From contig JACKBJ010000027.1 of assembly GCA_020634625.1 (NCBI GenBank), positions 1-27,819 on the forward strand: DNA of 27,819 nt, read 5' to 3'. This stretch comes from Caldilineae bacterium. Lineage in GTDB: Bacteria > Chloroflexota > Anaerolineae > Epilineales > Epilineaceae. The notes below the pieces were generated by a model. The model did not search any database. It was not told the DNA's origin and saw only the letters and a list, made by a program, of their open reading frames with translations. Positions 18,701 to 25,909 of this stretch are shown here, piece after piece. Both the position numbers and the translations under genes were made by a program. Within the stretch, counting starts at the first letter, position 1. Every line of letters begins with the position of its first letter.

Positions 18701-18834
18701 ATCACCGACTGCAGCAAGGCGTCGTGCCGCTCCAGGGCCGCGGCCATCGCGTCGGGATACTCCTCCCAGAGCTGCGTGCTGCCCACGATGTCCGTGAACA
18801 GGAAGCTGCGGTTGTCGCCGTCGCGCAGGGGCAT
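15775..18834 (-). CDS. Class III nucleotide cyclase-NTPase-TPR signalling protein
   Basis: A 1019-residue multidomain protein. The class III cyclase domain (about 8-170) has both metal-binding Asp (FTDIVGST, Asp15; AGDAF, Asp58) and the transition-state Asn116 and Arg120 (LNRCARLLDTAHGQQV). Lys at the purine-specifying position is Asn54 (FNVAGD); its partner Asp109 (GDYVG) is present. A STAND/NB-ARC-like ATPase follows with RFIGRRHEM, Walker A TGTGGSGKT at 222-230 and Walker B LLILDNCEHL at 310-319. About residues 600-960 are TPR repeats (units such as ALLGAGALAWRQRDYLRAE). No DNA-binding domain is visible. It resembles M. tuberculosis Rv0386-type cyclases but with TPRs instead of LuxR HTH. 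The ATG at 18834 has GGAG six bases upstream. The ligand sensed and the product (cAMP, cGMP or none) are unknown. Confidence 0.9.
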   Translation of the reverse strand: MPLRDGDNRSFLFTDIVGSTQLWEEYPDAMAAALERHDALLQSVMDRHGGHVFNVAGDAFSVAFESPHQALLAAIDAQLALAAEEWGETGPLVARMALHAGEVVLRDGDYVGQPLNRCARLLDTAHGQQVILSGVVAEAVADHLPEGVRLRDLGLHRLRDLRQPEQIHQVCHPGLPDQFPPLRSLDALPNNLPVQLTRFIGRRHEMAELERLLRESRLVTLTGTGGSGKTRLALQVAAELSDALEGGAWLVELGALSDPELLPQAVANALGLRPPSRQRPRQDGRPTAAGAGRGLWLSRLSQFIAQREMLLILDNCEHLVEACAWLAESLLQACPRLRILATSREALQVAGEASYRVPSLSVPGPELPDDPERLRGFESVRLFVNRARKVQPGFELSAANAGDVAQICRRLDGIPLAIELAAVRVKLMTPGQIAERLDDRFRLLTGGSRNAVPRQQTLRAAIDWSYELLSGSERALLGRLAVFRQGFTLEAAEAICGDLGPSDGIIVDQGIMQLLAQLVDKSLVLFDERLGRYHMLQTVLHYALERLVTSGEASTYRQRHQDYFLALARDAETRLQGPEQLIWLARLQAEHGNLRAALDWALDGADRPAALGLAAALWFFWFVRGYLAEGRDWLDRTLDLPGDAAATPERAQALLGAGALAWRQRDYLRAESSLQAALQAFSELGDERGVARTTHFLGRVAQFQGDYALAAERFEASLVISRAVDDRRGIATTLDVMGLAAWQQGDYAQAVTWLQQSLEMAREMGDLRGVAASLNILGRVAHDRGDYARATELYEDSLEVFQALGDEVDIAYIYNKLGNVARHLGDLDRAEQLLEESYRRSRELGERRGMAYALGGLGNVDRVRGQRARAQERFETSLRLAREIGDKRGIADALRNLGWLAADAEDTAQAFILHSEALERYAEMGDKLGIAEGLAGVAGAIAERMPARAARLLGAATGLRETIGAPLPPGQQDRLAEELERLRALLGAREAGEAAREGRRMTVAEAMAQARELLARPAF

Positions 18835-18908
18835 CCCTTGCTCCGATCCCCGCGCCGCGCCAACGACCGGTTCATCGCAGGGGTCGCGCCAATCAGGGTG
18901 GAGTCGGA

Positions 18909-18914
18909 ATTATC
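18909..18914 (-). promoter_or_regulatory. Candidate -10 box for the cyclase gene
   Basis: GATAAT on the minus strand (18914-18909) matches the -10 consensus at five of six bases. The -35 candidate at 17-base spacing, TGGCCC, is weak. The leader would be about 70 bases. Confidence 0.28.
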
Positions 18915-18966
18915 GCCGGCCGAGGCCAATCGGGCCAGTCGCCTCCGCCCCGTGGCGATGCCGCGC

Positions 18967-18996
18967 TTCGCCGCGCCGCGACGCTCGGGCTAGAAT
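18967..18996 (+). promoter_or_regulatory. Candidate promoter for the HdeD-like gene and MFS gene
   Basis: TTCGCC (18967-18972), an 18-base spacer and TAGAAT (18991-18996) lie 47 bases upstream of the ATG at 19044. The -10 is convincing; the -35 is weak. Confidence 0.35.
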
Positions 18997-19043
18997 GGCG
19001 TCGCGACGCGACAGGCCGTGACCCCATCCGACCGAGGCACGCG

Positions 19044-19592
19044 ATGACCCCGCCCTCCGCAACCCAGCCGCCTCCGGGCCTCGAGCGGCTCCGCGCCCTC
19101 CGCGCCGGCCTGGTGCTCGGCGCCGGTCTGGCCTGCCTGCTCTGGCCCAGCTCCAACGTGCTCGACTTCATCCGCGGGGCCGCCGTCTGGCTGGCGGTCG
19201 ACAGCCTGCTCGCGGCTCTCGCAGCCGCTTCATGCCCCGGCGCCGAGCGCCGCAAGTCGGGCCTGGAAGCCCTGTGGAGCCTGGTGATGGCGCTGGCGCT
19301 GTTGCGTCAGCCAGGCTATTCGATCCTGACCCTGAGCTTCGTGCTGCTGTTGCAGCTGATCGTCTGGCTCACCGGCGCCGGAGCCCTGCGCCTCGGCCGT
19401 TGGGCGGCCGGCGAAGGGGGCCGGCAGGGATTGGCCGGTGCGCTGGCCATGGCCGGCGCATTGGCGCTGCACCTGGCACCTGGAGCCGGCGCGGTGGATC
19501 GACGGCTGGGGCTCGGCCTCTTGGCCCTGGCCTATGGCGGCCTGCTGCTGTTTCCCGGCTGGCAGGCCGGGGCGGGTTCCGGCGATCGGTGA
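19044..19592 (+). CDS. Six-helix membrane protein, HdeD/DUF308-like
   Basis: A 182-residue inner-membrane protein with about six hydrophobic segments: roughly residues 20-36, 46-63, 74-88, 92-115, 127-143 and 155-173. The helix spacing and short polar loops resemble the HdeD/DUF308 family linked to acid and other envelope stress, but no diagnostic motif settles this. GAGG lies seven bases before the ATG. The stop overlaps the GTG start of the MFS gene (GTGA), so the two are likely co-translated. It is divergent from the cyclase gene over 209 bases. Function is not known. Confidence 0.7.
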   Translation: MTPPSATQPPPGLERLRALRAGLVLGAGLACLLWPSSNVLDFIRGAAVWLAVDSLLAALAAASCPGAERRKSGLEALWSLVMALALLRQPGYSILTLSFVLLLQLIVWLTGAGALRLGRWAAGEGGRQGLAGALAMAGALALHLAPGAGAVDRRLGLGLLALAYGGLLLFPGWQAGAGSGDR

Positions 19593-20929
19593 GCGCCATC
19601 ACCCCTTCGGCGCCGTCGACGGCAGACGAGGTCGAGTCGGCGCTGGGCTACAACTTCGCCGTGCACACGGTTGACGCGGCGTTCTTCGGCCTGGCCATCG
19701 GGCTGGCCTCGTGGATCACCGTCATCCCGCTCTTCCTGGCCAGCCAGACGGACTCCGCCCTGGCCATCGGGATGATCGCCAGCATCCAGCCCCTGGGATG
19801 GCACTTGCCCCAGCTGCTCACCGCGAAGCGCGTGGCGCGCCTGCCGCGCCTCATGCCGATGGTCATGCGCATGACGATCATCGAGCGGGTGCCATTCTTC
19901 GTCCTGGCGGCCCTTGCGCTGGTCGCGGGCCGCTTGTCGGCCTCGGCCGTCATCGGCTCGACCTATCTGCTGGTGGCGCTGATCGGCCTGGGGGGCGGCC
20001 TGACGGCCACGCCTTTCCAGTCCCTGGTCGGCAAGATCGTCCCGATGCGACGGCATGGGCTCTTCTACGGCATCAAGACCGCCTCGGCCAACCTGCTCCT
20101 GGCCCTTGGCGCGGTAGCGGCCGGCCGGATCCTGGATGCGCGGCCGGGCAACATCGGCTTCGCGATCTGCTTCGCGCTGGCCGGCCTGGCCACGGTCCTG
20201 AGCTGGCTTGCCTTGTCTCGAACCCGCGAACCGGGCTCCGCGGACGGCCTGGAACCGCGGACGGCCCTGCTCGCTTCGCCTGGACGCATCCCCGCCGGAC
20301 CGGGCGCGCTTCCGCCACCGCCGGCCGACGCGATGGCGGCGCCGGATGCCCTGCCGCGGGCCGGCGCCATCCTGCGCCGCGACACTGCGTTCCGGCGCTT
20401 TCTGATCGCGCGAACCCTGGCTCAGGTGACGACCATGGCCGCCGCCTACTACACCCTCTTCGCCATCCGACGCTTCGGCGCCAGCGGCGAGCTGCTGGGT
20501 TGGATGACGGCCGTCTTCGCGCTGGCCCAGGTGCTGGGCAACCCGCTGCTGGGCTGGGCCGGTGACCGCTGGGGGCACGTCAGCGCCATGCGGCTCGGCC
20601 TGCTCGCGGGCAGCCTGGGCGCCGGCGCGGCCATCCTTGCGCCGAACGCGGGCTGGCTCTTCGTCGCCTACTTTCTCACCGGTCTGGCCAACGTCGCCGC
20701 CTTCACGCTGCCGCTGTCGATGAACCTGCGCTTCGGCAGCCCTACCGAGCGTCCGATCTACATCGGTCTTTCCAGCACGCTCACCGCGCCCAGCATCGTT
20801 CTGGCCCCGTTGCTCGGCGGTTGGCTGGTGGAGCGCTACGGCTTCGGCGCGGCCTTCCTGCTGGCATTGATCGGCGGCCTGGGGGCCTCGGCCAGCCTGC
20901 AACGCGGCATGGGCCAGCCGCCGGCCTGA
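19589..20929 (+). CDS. Major facilitator superfamily transporter
   Basis: A 446-residue MFS protein with two six-helix halves. The N-half runs from FAVHTVDAAFFGLAIGLASW to SWLALSRTRE. A Pro/Ala-rich cytoplasmic loop of about 60 residues (about 210-270) separates it from the C-half, which starts ALPRAGAILRRDTAFRRFLIAR. The C-half carries GWAGDRWGHVSAMRLG, the family's A-type loop (GxxxDRxGxx), between its second and third helices. The start is taken as the GTG at 19589 in the GTGA overlap with the preceding gene; no strong ribosome-binding site is visible, which fits coupling. The frame is open upstream but overlaps the HdeD-like gene. It converges with the glycosyltransferase gene, nine bases apart. 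The substrate cannot be predicted. Confidence 0.88.
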   Translation: MSAITPSAPSTADEVESALGYNFAVHTVDAAFFGLAIGLASWITVIPLFLASQTDSALAIGMIASIQPLGWHLPQLLTAKRVARLPRLMPMVMRMTIIERVPFFVLAALALVAGRLSASAVIGSTYLLVALIGLGGGLTATPFQSLVGKIVPMRRHGLFYGIKTASANLLLALGAVAAGRILDARPGNIGFAICFALAGLATVLSWLALSRTREPGSADGLEPRTALLASPGRIPAGPGALPPPPADAMAAPDALPRAGAILRRDTAFRRFLIARTLAQVTTMAAAYYTLFAIRRFGASGELLGWMTAVFALAQVLGNPLLGWAGDRWGHVSAMRLGLLAGSLGAGAAILAPNAGWLFVAYFLTGLANVAAFTLPLSMNLRFGSPTERPIYIGLSSTLTAPSIVLAPLLGGWLVERYGFGAAFLLALIGGLGASASLQRGMGQPPA

Positions 20930-20938
20930 GCGCGCCGC

Positions 20939-22150
20939 TCAGCGCTGGAGCAGGCCGCGATAGACCTCGACGAGCCGATCGGCCGCGGCCGGCCAGGCGA
21001 AGCGGGAGGCCTGGATCGGGCCGAGGCGGGCATGGCGCAGGCGCAGCTCCGGGTCTTCGGACAGGCGCAAGAGGGCGGTGGCCAGGGCCGCCGAGTCGCC
21101 GGTCGGCACCCGCAGCGCCGCGTCGCCGGCAAGCTCCGGCAGCGACGAGTTGTCGGCCACCACCACCGGCGTGCCACAGGCCATCGCCTCGAGCACCGGG
21201 ATGCCGAAGCCCTCGTAGAAGCTGGGAAAGGCGAAGCTCTCGGCCAGCCCGTAGAGCGAGGGCAGCTCCGCGTCGTCGACGAAGCCGAGCAGGTGGATGC
21301 GCGCCGCATGCGGTGAGCTGGCTGCCGCCTCGAGGATCGGCTCGAACAGCCAGCCCTGGCCGCCAGCGATGACCAGGTGCAGGTCGGGTACCCGCTCGGC
21401 GCAGCGTTCGAAGGCCTGGATCAGGCCGACGAAGTTCTTGCGCGGCTCGAGCGTGCCCAGGCCCAGCACGAAGCGCTCGGGCAAGCCCAGCCGCTGGCGC
21501 GCGGCGAGCCGCTGACCGCGATCGACGAGCGGGCGGAACCGAGCCTCGACGCCGGCTCCGACCACGGTCACGCGGTCGGGGGCCAGACCCAGCAAGCGCT
21601 CCAGATCGCGACGCGTGCTCTCGGAATCGGCTAGGACCCGATCGGCGCGCGCGACGCTGCGCGGTACCGCGCGACCGAGATAGCGCGCCAGGGCAGGCAC
21701 GGCCCCTTCGGGATAAGTCAGGAAGGACAGATCGTGGACCGTGACCAGCCCCTGCGCCCGCGCCAACGGCGGCAACACGTAATCGGGCGCGTGGTACAGC
21801 TCGCAGCCGCCGATCAGGCGATCGGCCGCCAGGGGCAAGCGCAGGCGATGCCAGATCCGGCTCATCCAGACCGACGGCAGGGGTAGCCGGCACAGCGAGA
21901 CACCTTCCGGCAGCGGCGGGAGCCGATCCAAGCCGGCGTCACGGGCGAGCACCAGCCGCAGATCAAAGGCCCCGCGATCGGCATGCTCGATCAGGGCCGC
22001 GACCAGGCCGCGGGTGTAGCGCCCGATCCCGCCGCCCTGAGTGACGGCCGGCGTGTAGTCGATGGCCACCCGAGGCCGCTGGCCGCCACCGGCGCGCCCG
22101 GGTCCGAGGCCGTCGATCGGTTCCGCCCCGCCGCGTGGCGGACGGGCCAT
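20939..22150 (-). CDS. GT4-family glycosyltransferase
   Basis: A 403-residue retaining glycosyltransferase of the GT-B fold. The N-terminal acceptor domain starts RVAIDYTPAVTQGGGIGRYTRGL, with the Gly-rich loop of GT4 enzymes. The C-terminal donor domain has LGLGTLEPRKNFVGLIQAF near 226-244, IHLLGFVDDAELPSLY, and the EGFGIPVLEAMACGTPVVVA stretch near 308-327 with the conserved E-x7-E pair. It resembles mannosyl- and rhamnosyl-type transferases of polysaccharide clusters, but the sugar cannot be called. The ATG at 22150 shares its A with the TGA of the upstream TIGR03790-like gene (TGATG). The first 25 residues are Gly/Arg-rich and lack homology, so a later start is possible. No other polysaccharide genes flank it. 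Confidence 0.9.
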   Translation of the reverse strand: MARPPRGGAEPIDGLGPGRAGGGQRPRVAIDYTPAVTQGGGIGRYTRGLVAALIEHADRGAFDLRLVLARDAGLDRLPPLPEGVSLCRLPLPSVWMSRIWHRLRLPLAADRLIGGCELYHAPDYVLPPLARAQGLVTVHDLSFLTYPEGAVPALARYLGRAVPRSVARADRVLADSESTRRDLERLLGLAPDRVTVVGAGVEARFRPLVDRGQRLAARQRLGLPERFVLGLGTLEPRKNFVGLIQAFERCAERVPDLHLVIAGGQGWLFEPILEAAASSPHAARIHLLGFVDDAELPSLYGLAESFAFPSFYEGFGIPVLEAMACGTPVVVADNSSLPELAGDAALRVPTGDSAALATALLRLSEDPELRLRHARLGPIQASRFAWPAAADRLVEVYRGLLQR

Positions 22151-24228
22151 CAGCGCGACGCCGACGCTTGGAGGCTCGGCAGCCAGAGCCGGCCGCCGGG
22201 ACAGATGCGCAGGCTCTCGGCGTCGACGGCCCCCGGCGCGCAATAGCGCAGCTCCACCCTGCCGGAAGGCGCCAGGGTCTCGGCGCCATCCACCGGCTCG
22301 AAGACGATGCGATCCCGGCCGGTTGCCGACTCGGACACCTCGAGCATCCAGGCGTTGGCCGCATAGCGCAGGCTGGCCTGATCGGGGCCCTCCACGATGC
22401 GGATCGGCGCCTCCCCCGTGGACGAGGCAAGGGATGGCAGGTCGATCAGGCCATGGCTGCCGGGTGCGACGAAGGCCGTGAAGCGCAGCGGCTGGCTGGC
22501 GGCCGTGCCGCTCGCCGGCAGGTCCCGGATCGGCATGGGGCGGCCGCGCGCGCGGCCCCCATCGGCGTAGATCGCCTCGGCCTGGACCCAGCTCGGTCCG
22601 GCCGGCAGGCGGTCGCCGCTCAGCTCGAAGCGGGCGCTGGCGCCCGGCGCGGCGGCCAGGATCCGGCCCGGCCCCAGCAGCCGCAGCTCGACCGCCGGTC
22701 CGCCGAGGGCGCGAACCGCGAAGCCGGCGGGCCTGGCCTCTGGCCCATCGATCGCGGCCAGCTCGACCGAGCGACCCCGGTTGGCCACGGTCAGCTCGCC
22801 CAGCCATCGCCCTTGTGTGCGCAGCGCGCTGTTCTCGAAGGCCAACAGGCGAAGGTCGTGCCAGCCATCGTCGAGTCGGCGCGTGTCGAACGCGAAGAGG
22901 GCGCCGGGGCGGGTCGTCGCGATACGCCGGCCGTCCACCAGGACATCCACCCGGTCGACGCCGAGGCCCGGACGACCGGCGCTGGCTTCGGTGGTGAGCA
23001 GCAGCCGGCCCTGCGCCGTGCCGGCCGGCAGCCCGACGAGGCTCGCCTCGGGCGGGCTGGCGAAGGGCTGGGTCAGCGGGTCGCCGTAGTACAGGGTCTG
23101 AAAGGCGGTCCAGGGCGTCGAGCGGAAGAGCGCTTCGCCGAGGCTCATGCCGGCCAGATAACGGGCGTGCAGATCGGGGTCGGGAAACTTCCCGCCGGTG
23201 CATGGCTCTTCGACCGTGCCGGCGCTGCCCGAGGCGCCGGCGGCGATCCACTGCGACATCTTGCCCTGCGAGCCCGTGTCGAACATGCCCGCGAAGCTGG
23301 TCAGGTGATCCGCGAAGGCGCCCGGTTGGATGCCCAGATCGGCGTTGGCGAGGCCCGGGTCGGTGAGACCGGTCAGGATCCCCAACGCATCCTGGCGGCC
23401 GCTCGGGACGCCGCCGTCCAGGACCTCGGCATGGCCGCCCAGCCCTTGGATGCTCTCGACGGTGTAGGGCCAGAGCCGGCGGCGGTCGCGGGTCCGGATC
23501 TCGTCGCTGGTGTTCATGAAGTAGAAGGTGCCGTCGGGATGGCCGAAGTCGGCCGCGGCGCTGCGTACGAAGTTGGCCTCGATCTCGGCCACGGTGTTGC
23601 CCCGCTCGCCGGTGTAGCCCAGGAGGAAGCTCAGGTAGTAGCGACGCGCGCCGGGAGCCTCGATCGGCCGGCCGTTGTACCAGGCCTGGCCCGCGTCGAA
23701 GGCAGCCTCGCGCGCGGGATCGGTGAAGCGCGCACCGTAGTAGTGGTTGCTCAGCTGATCGCTCAGACCGCCGGCCAGGATCGCGTCGGCCATCGGCAAG
23801 AATGCGTAGGCCGAGCTGATCGAGATTCGCGAGACCTGGCCACATCCGGTGCTGATGCGGTCGCTCGGGATCGGCACGTAGAAGTCGCGCCCCGGCGCGA
23901 TCAAGATGGCATCGACCTCGTCGGCGATCCCACGCGCCGCCAGCTCGCCGGCGAGCGCCCGTCCCTGAAAGTCGACCAGGGCTTCGAAGCCCGCCGCACC
24001 GGGCCGCATGTAGATCATGCGATTCGCCGGCAGCTGGCGCAGCCGTGCATAGGCCTGGCCCAGGTAGAGCGAATCCGGATCGGCCGGGTCGATCAGAAGA
24101 ACCGAGCGCTCGGGGCTCCCGCCCGCGGTGGCCGCGTGATGGACGGATAGGAAGATCAGGCTGGCGGCACACGCGGCCCCCAGGCCTCGCAGCAGAACCA
24201 GACGGCCGAGACGGGTCAACAGGCGCAT
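22150..24228 (-). CDS. Secreted TIGR03790-like protein with C-terminal Ig-like region
   Basis: A 692-residue exported protein of unknown function. A signal peptide (about 1-35) is seen: basic start, hydrophobic LGAACAASLIFLSV, then the AxA-type site HAATA. The main domain has VLLIDPADPDSLYLGQAYAR, AILIAPGRDFYVPI, RRYYLSFLLGYTG and, near 336-389, SAGTVEEP, KFPDPDLHARYLAGMSLGEA and YYGDPLTQPFA, the pattern I associate with TIGR03790 and related gingipain-like folds. No catalytic His-Cys pair is evident. From about 420 come beta-rich segments (RVDVLVDGRRIATTRPG, LDDGWHDLRLLAFE) of Ig-like type. I chose the ATG at 24228 with GGAGG seven bases upstream; the in-frame GTG at 24243 lies before that site. 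It overlaps mazG upstream by 13 bases and the glycosyltransferase by one. Confidence 0.8.
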   Translation of the reverse strand: MRLLTRLGRLVLLRGLGAACAASLIFLSVHHAATAGGSPERSVLLIDPADPDSLYLGQAYARLRQLPANRMIYMRPGAAGFEALVDFQGRALAGELAARGIADEVDAILIAPGRDFYVPIPSDRISTGCGQVSRISISSAYAFLPMADAILAGGLSDQLSNHYYGARFTDPAREAAFDAGQAWYNGRPIEAPGARRYYLSFLLGYTGERGNTVAEIEANFVRSAAADFGHPDGTFYFMNTSDEIRTRDRRRLWPYTVESIQGLGGHAEVLDGGVPSGRQDALGILTGLTDPGLANADLGIQPGAFADHLTSFAGMFDTGSQGKMSQWIAAGASGSAGTVEEPCTGGKFPDPDLHARYLAGMSLGEALFRSTPWTAFQTLYYGDPLTQPFASPPEASLVGLPAGTAQGRLLLTTEASAGRPGLGVDRVDVLVDGRRIATTRPGALFAFDTRRLDDGWHDLRLLAFENSALRTQGRWLGELTVANRGRSVELAAIDGPEARPAGFAVRALGGPAVELRLLGPGRILAAAPGASARFELSGDRLPAGPSWVQAEAIYADGGRARGRPMPIRDLPASGTAASQPLRFTAFVAPGSHGLIDLPSLASSTGEAPIRIVEGPDQASLRYAANAWMLEVSESATGRDRIVFEPVDGAETLAPSGRVELRYCAPGAVDAESLRICPGGRLWLPSLQASASR

Positions 24229-24521
24229 GGCAGGCCTCCGCACTTGGGGCAGCCGCCATCGTATCGCCGCGCGGCTGCCTCGATATCGACCTCGAGCAGG
24301 CTGGCCAGGGTCACGAGCCAGGCCAGCACGTCGCCCATCTCCTCCTGTAGCCGCTGTGGGTCGCGCGGCCGCCGACGCAGCTCCTTGGCCAGCTCGCCGA
24401 CTTCCTCGACGAACCAGGTGAAGGTGCCGTCGATGCCTCGCTGTCGATCTCGCGCCAGGTAGAGCGCTTCGATTCGGTCTTGGAAGGCTCTCAGACCGAC
24501 TTCGGGTTCAGTTCCGGTCAC
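24216..24521 (-). CDS. MazG-like nucleotide pyrophosphohydrolase with Cys-rich tail
   Basis: A 101-residue all-alpha NTP pyrophosphohydrolase domain. The metal-binding EExxE...ExxD signature is complete: Glu39, Glu40 and Glu43 in VEEVGELAKEL, then Glu61 and Asp64 in EEMGDVLAWL. Members hydrolyse (d)NTPs to monophosphate and pyrophosphate. The C-terminus CPKCGGLPCAC (91-101) looks like a small zinc-binding knuckle, seen in some short MazG proteins. The GTG at 24521 is chosen because GGAGG sits six bases upstream and a good promoter lies just before it; the open frame extends to 24668 but that part has no family similarity. It overlaps the TIGR03790-like gene by 13 bases. Which nucleotide is the substrate is unknown. 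Confidence 0.87.
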   Translation of the reverse strand: MTGTEPEVGLRAFQDRIEALYLARDRQRGIDGTFTWFVEEVGELAKELRRRPRDPQRLQEEMGDVLAWLVTLASLLEVDIEAAARRYDGGCPKCGGLPCAC

Positions 24522-24553
24522 GGGCTGCCTCCAGGCTTGGTTCGAGCGTCCGG

Positions 24554-24581
24554 AGTCTAGCAGGCACGGCCGCTCGAGCAA
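24554..24581 (-). promoter_or_regulatory. Candidate promoter for the mazG-TIGR03790-GT4 operon
   Basis: Read on the minus strand: -35 TTGCTC (24581-24576), a 16-base spacer and -10 TAGACT (24559-24554). The predicted start near 24547 leaves a short leader holding the GGAGG that precedes the GTG at 24521. Confidence 0.42.
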
Positions 24582-24605
24582 GGCGGGCGCCGGACACGGC
24601 TGGTG

Positions 24606-24611
24606 TAGAAT
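24606..24611 (+). promoter_or_regulatory. Candidate -10 box overlapping the DUF445 gene start
   Basis: TAGAAT at 24606-24611 overlaps the first possible ATG (24610) and lies 7 bases before a second in-frame ATG (24619). If used, the transcript would begin at or next to 24619, implying a leaderless message. No clear -35 is seen. Confidence 0.3.
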
Positions 24612-25488
24612 GGAGCCCATGGACCCTCGACCCGCGCCCTTCGGCAAGCTCATGCGGCGCCTGGACATCGGGCGCCTGACCGTCGGCCTGGCCTTCCTGG
24701 CCCTGGTCCTCAGCCTCGTGCTGGGCGCGCCGCGCTGGCTAAGCCTGTTGTTTCAGGCCGGATTCATCGGTGGCTTCACCAACACGGTGGCGATCTACAT
24801 GCTCTTCACCGAGGCCTGGTACCTGCCCGGCTCGGGCGTGCTGCTCAAGCGCAAGGACGCCATCGTGGTCAGCCTGGCCGAGACGATGGAGCAGCACATC
24901 CTCAACCCCAGCCTGATCGAGTCGCGGGTCCGCGAGCTGGCCCGAGCGATCGATTCCGATCGCGTGATCGCAGGGCTCAACGCCATCGTCGACGAGCTGC
25001 GCGCCGACATGGTCCGGTTGGTGCAGGCACCGGAGCAGAAGGATCGGATCGGCGCAGCGGTGCGTCGCGAAGGGGGCTTCTGGGGCGACATGGCCGATGC
25101 GGCCGGCATCGTCCGTTACGCCGACATCGCCGACCGAATCGCCGCCGGCCTGGTCAAGCAGATCGACGAGTTCCAGGTCGACCGATCGATGCTCGATGCC
25201 GCGGCCGCCTACGTCGGCAACCTCGAGGACTTTCTGCTCGAGCCGGGCAACCCGCTGATCGAGCGACACTACGGGTCCAGGCTCTCGGTGGCCCAGCTGC
25301 TCTTCGAGAAGCTCGACGCCAGACAGCTGGTCATCGACCGGCTCTCGGCCTACGAGGCCGAGCAGATCCGCGACATCGTCAGCAAGAACATCAAGGAACA
25401 CCTGGCCTGGCTCGAGGTGTTCGGCGTGCTGCTCGGGATGCTGATCGCCGGATTGCTGCTGGCGTTGAGCGCGCTGACCGGGCTCTGA
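24610..25488 (+). CDS. DUF445-family membrane protein
   Basis: A 292-residue protein (289 if the ATG at 24619 is used). It has an N-terminal membrane segment (LTVGLAFLALVLSLVLG, about 23-39), then FQAGFIGGFTNTVAIYMLF (about 48-66), which carries the DUF445 pattern GxxGxxTNxxAxxMLF, then GSGVLLKRKDAIVVSLAETM. A long amphipathic helical region follows and a C-terminal membrane helix closes the protein (VFGVLLGMLIAGLLLALSAL). E. coli YjiN and Bacillus YheB belong to the same family, whose function is unknown. It is divergent from the mazG operon and convergent with the PspC gene (21 bases between the stops). The start is uncertain: GGAG lies only three bases before the second ATG. Confidence 0.85.
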   Translation: MEPMDPRPAPFGKLMRRLDIGRLTVGLAFLALVLSLVLGAPRWLSLLFQAGFIGGFTNTVAIYMLFTEAWYLPGSGVLLKRKDAIVVSLAETMEQHILNPSLIESRVRELARAIDSDRVIAGLNAIVDELRADMVRLVQAPEQKDRIGAAVRREGGFWGDMADAAGIVRYADIADRIAAGLVKQIDEFQVDRSMLDAAAAYVGNLEDFLLEPGNPLIERHYGSRLSVAQLLFEKLDARQLVIDRLSAYEAEQIRDIVSKNIKEHLAWLEVFGVLLGMLIAGLLLALSALTGL

Positions 25489-25509
25489 GGCGAAACCCGG
25501 GCCTGCCGG

Positions 25510-25815
25510 CTAGCTGGACAGGGCGCCGAGCAGGCCGCCGACGAAGATCGCCGATCCCAGGCAGAGCATGCAGAATAGCGGCAGACCCAGCAGCAGCACC
25601 AGGATCAGCAGCGGCGTCGCGGCACGCTGACCCGAAGCATCGGGCATGATCACCCAGGCCAGCAAGTAGGCAACCAGTCCGGAGCCGGCGAAGAAGCCCA
25701 CCAGCACCCAGATCAGTCGAATCAGGGTGGGGTCGAGGCCAAGCCCTCGGGCGATCCCGGAGCAGACGCCGGCGATCAATCGGTCGTCGTCAGGTCGATA
25801 GAAACGGGTCTCCAT
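25510..25815 (-). CDS. PspC-domain membrane protein
   Basis: A 101-residue protein. The first 60 residues are a PspC domain: RFYRPDDDRLIAGVCSGIAR, then LGLDPTLIRLIWVLVGFFAG and YLLAWVIMP, the usual cytoplasmic start with one re-entrant or membrane segment. A second hydrophobic segment follows (LLILVLLLGLPLFCMLCLG, about 69-87). PspC proteins act in envelope stress sensing, where E. coli PspC joins PspB to control PspA. No pspA, pspB or pspF is in the window, so this may be a stand-alone relative. GAGGG lies nine bases before the ATG. The repeat-protein gene lies 94 bases upstream on the same strand and could share its transcript. Confidence 0.88.
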   Translation of the reverse strand: METRFYRPDDDRLIAGVCSGIARGLGLDPTLIRLIWVLVGFFAGSGLVAYLLAWVIMPDASGQRAATPLLILVLLLGLPLFCMLCLGSAIFVGGLLGALSS

Positions 25816-25909
25816 GCGCGTCGCCGCCCTCGTCGGATGTCGGCCGGTGCGGGTTGACCGGCTTCGAGAACGGGTCTACGCGACCGCAGCGACCCGGGTT
25901 GCGTCCGGT

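Noticed and set aside
16093..18993. Plus-strand open frame of about 966 codons opposite the cyclase-ATPase-TPR gene.
   Set aside because: Gln/Arg/Val-rich translation without domains; shadow of the repetitive TPR coding sequence.
20939..24259. Minus-strand frame of 1106 codons that would fuse a long N-terminal region to the glycosyltransferase.
   Set aside because: The first 700 codons are an out-of-frame reading of the TIGR03790-like gene, whose own frame shows a signal peptide and conserved motifs.
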